Assembly (NCBI GenBank): GCA_016713085.1
Contig: JADJPV010000001.1
Coordinates: 1-64,000, forward strand
Origin: Chitinophagaceae bacterium
GTDB lineage: Bacteria; Bacteroidota; Bacteroidia; Chitinophagales; Chitinophagaceae
Length of the DNA stretch: 64,000 bases
Direction of reading: 5' to 3'
The notes beneath the pieces were generated by a model that was not told where the DNA came from, ran no database searches, and was given only the letters and a program-made list of their open reading frames with translations. The first letter of the stretch is position 1; the number at the start of each line of letters is the position of its first letter. The translations under genes were made by a program, and so were the position numbers. This document shows, in pieces, positions 60,864 to 64,000 of the stretch.

Positions 60864-61844
60864 TTATTCCGCAACAAAGGCTTCCATCAAACGCATTACT
60901 TCTGCTCCTTCATCGGCGCTGCAGGGGTTATCAGCTGTATCTAAAAAATAATTCACGGTTGCTTCAATCATGGGTTGCTGCACATGTTGCAATGCATCGA
61001 ATGTATGCACTGTTGTTACACCGTTAGCGAGTACGGTAACTGTAAATCCTTCAAAGATGGAGAAGCTGATTTTACCATGTGTTCCAATAATTTCACAATG
61101 ATCTTTGGCTGTATCTGCTGCTGCATTAAAACACCAGGTACCGCTGAAGGCAACTCCGTTTTCAAATAAAATAGTTCCTGCCACCAGGTCATCAGCCATA
61201 TAATGACCGCCTTGATTTGTTGCAATACCATTTACTTTCTGTACAGGTCCGAAGAAATAATACATCAGGTCGAGCTGGTGCGGTGCAAGATCATGAAAGA
61301 GTCCGCCGCCGGCAATGGCAGGGTTTACACGCAATGCAATTTTGGGATCGTTGAGTTCAGTTATTGTTAGTGGAGGTTTGGTTATTTCAAGCTTTGCAAG
61401 TAATGGTTCTCCAATCACCTTATCATTGAGCAGCTGTTTGATCGTTTGAAAGATGGGCTGCTGCCGTCTGTAATGTGCCACCACCAGTTTGCTGTTGGTT
61501 TGCTCTGCAAACTCTGCCATTCTTTCGGCAGCTGCATAACCGGTTGCCATTGGTTTTTCTACATACACTGGTTTGCCTGCTTTGATTGCTTCAAGTGCAT
61601 AGTGTTCATGTGAGGATGGTGGTGTTGCAATATAAATGGCATTTACTTCGGGATCGTTGATGAGCTGACTTGCATCGCTGTACCATCTTGGCACTCCATG
61701 ACGTTTTGCATAGTCTTCTGCTTTGGCTGCATCACGGCGCATGACTGCAACGAGTGCAGAGTTCTTTACTTTATTAAAGGCGGGTCCGCTTTTGATTTCG
61801 GTTACATCACCGCAACCAATGATGCCCCAGTTTATTTTTTGCAT
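60864..61844 (-). CDS. Gfo/Idh/MocA family oxidoreductase
   Basis: A 326-residue NAD(P)-dependent oxidoreductase. The Rossmann start is NWGIIGCGDVTEIKSGPAF, with VMRRDAAKAEDYAKRHGVPR and YVEKPMATGYAAAE (lysine near residue 95). The C-terminal domain has GGGLFHDLAPHQLDLMYYFFG, which holds the catalytic aspartate/histidine pair of the family (D-x3-H). No signal peptide. It resembles inositol or sugar dehydrogenases; the substrate is unknown. It is convergent with the NiR/SiR-fold gene, three bases from stop to stop, and is the last gene before the type IX cargo pair. Confidence 0.9.
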   Translation of the reverse strand: MQKINWGIIGCGDVTEIKSGPAFNKVKNSALVAVMRRDAAKAEDYAKRHGVPRWYSDASQLINDPEVNAIYIATPPSSHEHYALEAIKAGKPVYVEKPMATGYAAAERMAEFAEQTNSKLVVAHYRRQQPIFQTIKQLLNDKVIGEPLLAKLEITKPPLTITELNDPKIALRVNPAIAGGGLFHDLAPHQLDLMYYFFGPVQKVNGIATNQGGHYMADDLVAGTILFENGVAFSGTWCFNAAADTAKDHCEIIGTHGKISFSIFEGFTVTVLANGVTTVHTFDALQHVQQPMIEATVNYFLDTADNPCSADEGAEVMRLMEAFVAE

Positions 61845-62044
61845 GAGTGATTTTTTACCTGGATCAAATGTAAAACTTATGGGGATTGGTGGTTATATTT
61901 TTTGTGCTGTTGCCGGAGAAAGAAGTAAGAGGTAAGAAGTAAGAAAGCCGGGCTTACTATTCTTTGTTGGGCATTTATTCAGCAACCCTTTACTTCGACA
62001 GGCTCAGTATAAACTCAACTCAGGGTGACAGTAACGCATAAAAA

Positions 62045-62073
62045 AACTGCAGGCTGATGAACAGCCTGCAGTT
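62045..62073 (-). terminator. intrinsic terminator of a type IX cargo gene (copy A)
   Basis: Stem AACTGCAGGCTG / CAGCCTGCAGTT with a 5-base loop, followed on the minus strand by six or more T. A near-identical hairpin occurs at 63328-63358. Confidence 0.88.
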
Positions 62074-62096
62074 GATAAATTGTAAGAAAGCAACTA

Positions 62097-63167
62097 TTAT
62101 TGAACGATGATCCGTTCGCTGTGTGTGCCTTTATCAGTGATAAACTGAAAATAATAAACACCGGGAGTTAAGGATGCAGGGAGCTGCACCGTTACACTTC
62201 CATTGACACGGATATTATTTTTCTGCACCAGGGTTGTTCCAAATGCATTGATCAGTTTCCAGCTTTCAAGTGTTGCATTATGTGTACTGATTTGTACTGA
62301 ACCTGCTTTTTGTACAGGGTTCGGGTAAACCACAACGCTTACTCCTTTACCACCCTGTTTCACAAGAGCGATATTGCTGTAAGTAATTTTCCCTTCCTTA
62401 TCGGTCATTTTTAACCGGTAGTAAGTGGTGCCATTTTTTACCGACTGATCAGTGTAATTGAAACTTGTACTATGCATATTACCACGCTGTATATTGATGG
62501 AGTAAAAACTTCTTCCATCTGTACTGCGCTGCAGATTATACTCTGCATCTTCTTCTGCTTCTGCTATACTCCACTTCAATTCTGCATTTTCGTTTTTCAG
62601 TTGTGAACTGAAGGATATTAATTTGATGGGCAATAACACTCCTGAATACAATTGTACTTCCGCAATCTGCATGGAGTTTGAATTCAGGGCGTCGCACACA
62701 GTTGAAAAAGATACCCTGTACCAGGAATAAGCGGTGGCATTACTGAAGGTATAACTGTGCGTGTAACCCCTTGCCGCAACACATGGCAGTGAACCTGAAG
62801 TAATAGTTGTCCATGAACTCCCATCATTTGAACCTTCCAATGTATAATCTCTCGGGTCACGGTTGGCAGCATCGTTTCCAGTTGTTAAATCAATGCGGTT
62901 GGTAACAACCGCTGCCACATTTGTATTGACAGTAAAACCAGTATTTACCTGGTTAAAGTCAAGAAATTTTGTTGCATAACTTCCGTCAATTACATTATCA
63001 ACAATGTCGCCCCCGCTGTTACATCCATTTAAACAGGTGATTGTCATACCGGGTGAAAAAATGGGAGTCTGTGCATTTGCCAGTGAAGTGATCCAGGTGG
63101 TACAAATCAAAAACAGAGTGAGGGATTTTGTTTGAGAAATACATTTAAATAGTAGCCTTTTACTCAT
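62097..63167 (-). CDS. type IX cargo with discoidin-like domain and sorting domain
   Basis: A 356-residue exported protein. A signal peptide (residues about 14-33, ending LANAQ) is followed by a region resembling a discoidin (F5/8 type C) module (CLNGCNSGGDIVDNVIDGS, YTLEGSNDGSSWTTI, SWYRVSFS, about 36-180), used for carbohydrate or surface binding. Then come a fibronectin-like section (KWSIAEAEEDAEYNLQRS) and a C-terminal type A sorting domain from about 275 (VVYPNPVQKAGSVQI). It should leave the cell through the T9SS. Its terminator is nearly identical to that of the next gene. Confidence 0.87.
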   Translation of the reverse strand: MSKRLLFKCISQTKSLTLFLICTTWITSLANAQTPIFSPGMTITCLNGCNSGGDIVDNVIDGSYATKFLDFNQVNTGFTVNTNVAAVVTNRIDLTTGNDAANRDPRDYTLEGSNDGSSWTTITSGSLPCVAARGYTHSYTFSNATAYSWYRVSFSTVCDALNSNSMQIAEVQLYSGVLLPIKLISFSSQLKNENAELKWSIAEAEEDAEYNLQRSTDGRSFYSINIQRGNMHSTSFNYTDQSVKNGTTYYRLKMTDKEGKITYSNIALVKQGGKGVSVVVYPNPVQKAGSVQISTHNATLESWKLINAFGTTLVQKNNIRVNGSVTVQLPASLTPGVYYFQFITDKGTHSERIIVQ

Positions 63168-63327
63168 AATATTTTTTTTTAGGGTTATTGATATGCCGTA
63201 AAAATACTGAAAAAAATATCGAAAAAAATATTCCGTTTATTTATATATGGCGTAGCTGTATTGCGACGCCCTTACTGATAGAGTGTTTAGCTTTTCAGAT
63301 CAATAAATTATAATTTTTCAACAAAAA

Positions 63328-63358
63328 AAACTGCAGGCTGATTAACAGCCTGCAGTTT
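63328..63358 (-). terminator. intrinsic terminator of a type IX cargo gene (copy B)
   Basis: Stem AAACTGCAGGCTG / CAGCCTGCAGTTT with a 5-base loop and a long T run on the minus strand. It is the same hairpin as copy A with one loop change. Confidence 0.88.
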
Positions 63359-63398
63359 CTATTTTCATGAATCAGTTTTACTAAAGAACCAATTGAAT

Positions 63399-64000
63399 TT
63401 ATTGTATAATGATACTTGCAGTTAAATCATTGAACTTAACCATGTACACGCCTTTTGCAAGATGAGAAATATTCATCTGCTGAATGCCTGCACCTAATTG
63501 TTTGTTCAATACCAATTGACCCTGCTGCGTAAACAACTGAACCTGTCCTGCCTGTTCCATTCTGATAGAAAGGATTCCGTTAGAAATCGGGTTAGAATAG
63601 ATCAGTGGTTTTGATACACCTGCAAAACGAACACTTACTGTTTTACTGTAAGCAAAACGTCCGTTTTCATCACGCTGTTTCAAACGGTAGAAATTCAGGG
63701 TTTTGTCAGGTAAACTATGTGTAAACTGATAGTAGTTTGCAGCTGCAGTATTTTTTGCCAGTTCAGTTCCAACTGAACGCCAGTTAATGGCATCAGTACT
63801 GTGTTCAATCACAAAGTCTTTAGCTTCTTCTTCCAGTGATGTAGCCCAGTTCAGCACTACTCTTTCACCCCTGTTTCTTAGCCGCAAAGCTGAGCCAGTT
63901 TACAGGTAATGAAGCAAAGCCTGGATTTTGTGCTACATAGTTTGATGTTGCACCTGTTAATGCAAAAGTGGTTGGCGTTCCCCTGTAATTACCACTCAAA
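63399..64000 (-). CDS. type IX cargo protein, N-terminus beyond window, one frameshift
   Basis: The C-terminal part of an exported protein. The visible end is a fibronectin-like section (VVLNWATSLEEEAKDFVIEHS) and a type A sorting domain (YSNPISNGILSIRMEQAGQ to YMVKFNDLTASIIIQ). The frame opens near 63887 only because of a break: the run of four C at 63868-63871 should be three. Repaired, the minus strand reads LPVNWLSFAAKKQGERVVLNW and stays open to base 64000, through SNYVAQNPGFASLPV. The true start lies outside the window. Cargo function cannot be told from this part. Confidence 0.82.

Noticed and set aside
61979..62034. Possible dispersed repeat with TTCGACAGGCTCAG and CTCAGGGTGACAG
   Set aside because: Looks like a common intergenic element, but there is only one copy here and no structure beyond that.
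63249..63270. Small inverted repeat GGCGT/ACGCC after a type IX cargo gene start
   Set aside because: Short arms, no second copy and no T run. This may be chance or a REP-like unit.

Overview
The window looks like a chromosome segment from a Bacteroidota bacterium, most likely a member of the Chitinophagaceae (inference). It is AT-rich. Several secreted proteins end in type IX secretion sorting domains, many lipoproteins have signal peptides ending just before S-C-K-K, and promoters fit the Bacteroidota TTG / TANNTTTG pattern rather than sigma70 boxes. Shine-Dalgarno sequences are mostly weak. I see no tRNA, rRNA, CRISPR array, phage or transposase gene; the region reads as ordinary chromosome with a high share of envelope and regulatory genes.

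Layout. 0-10 kb: an EF-G paralogue cut by the window start, an OmpA porin with calcium-binding repeats, a BON lipoprotein and a BON-SH3 protein, a YkgJ cysteine-cluster protein, a TPR protein, and the last two histidine-degradation enzymes (HutI, HutG). 10-24 kb: a CBM48 module, a Ca-type P-ATPase, the Fe-S repair protein Ric, an RRM RNA-binding protein with small conserved unknowns, a FabH-like synthase, a DEAD-box helicase, a U32 protein with a ferredoxin, an orphan ABC ATPase, a cold-shock protein and a patatin. 24-36 kb: a HipA-like kinase with DUF3037, a second P-ATPase, an OmpA-like operon, an apparent gluconokinase-6-phosphogluconate dehydrogenase fusion, a serine hydrolase and PhnA. 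36-48 kb: a beta-helix lipoprotein, Gfo/Idh and PQQ sugar dehydrogenases, EcsC, and a local two-component system flanked by lipoprotein genes. 48-64 kb: two copies of a tiny RNA gene, an HxlR/quinone-reductase stress module, a lytic transglycosylase, a PDZ protein, a protein of the nitrite/sulfite reductase fold, and three type IX cargo proteins.

The most interesting material is regulatory. Two paralogous candidate RNAs of about 56 nt (48423-48478 and 54637-54694) are almost identical, while their promoters differ. Each has a CRP/FNR-type palindrome about 30 bp before its -7 box. The same kind of site lies before ric, before an OmpA-like gene and before the nitrite/sulfite-reductase-like gene, which suggests a CRP/FNR-family regulon. 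Separately, a 16-bp motif is shared by the intergenic regions of the histidine kinase and response regulator genes, and a nested operator lies in front of the HxlR gene.

A caution for the whole window: twelve genes are broken by fourteen single-base length changes, nearly all in mononucleotide runs, and each reads through perfectly once corrected. This is far more likely to be a sequencing or assembly artefact than mass pseudogenisation, so these genes are annotated at full length with the break described.
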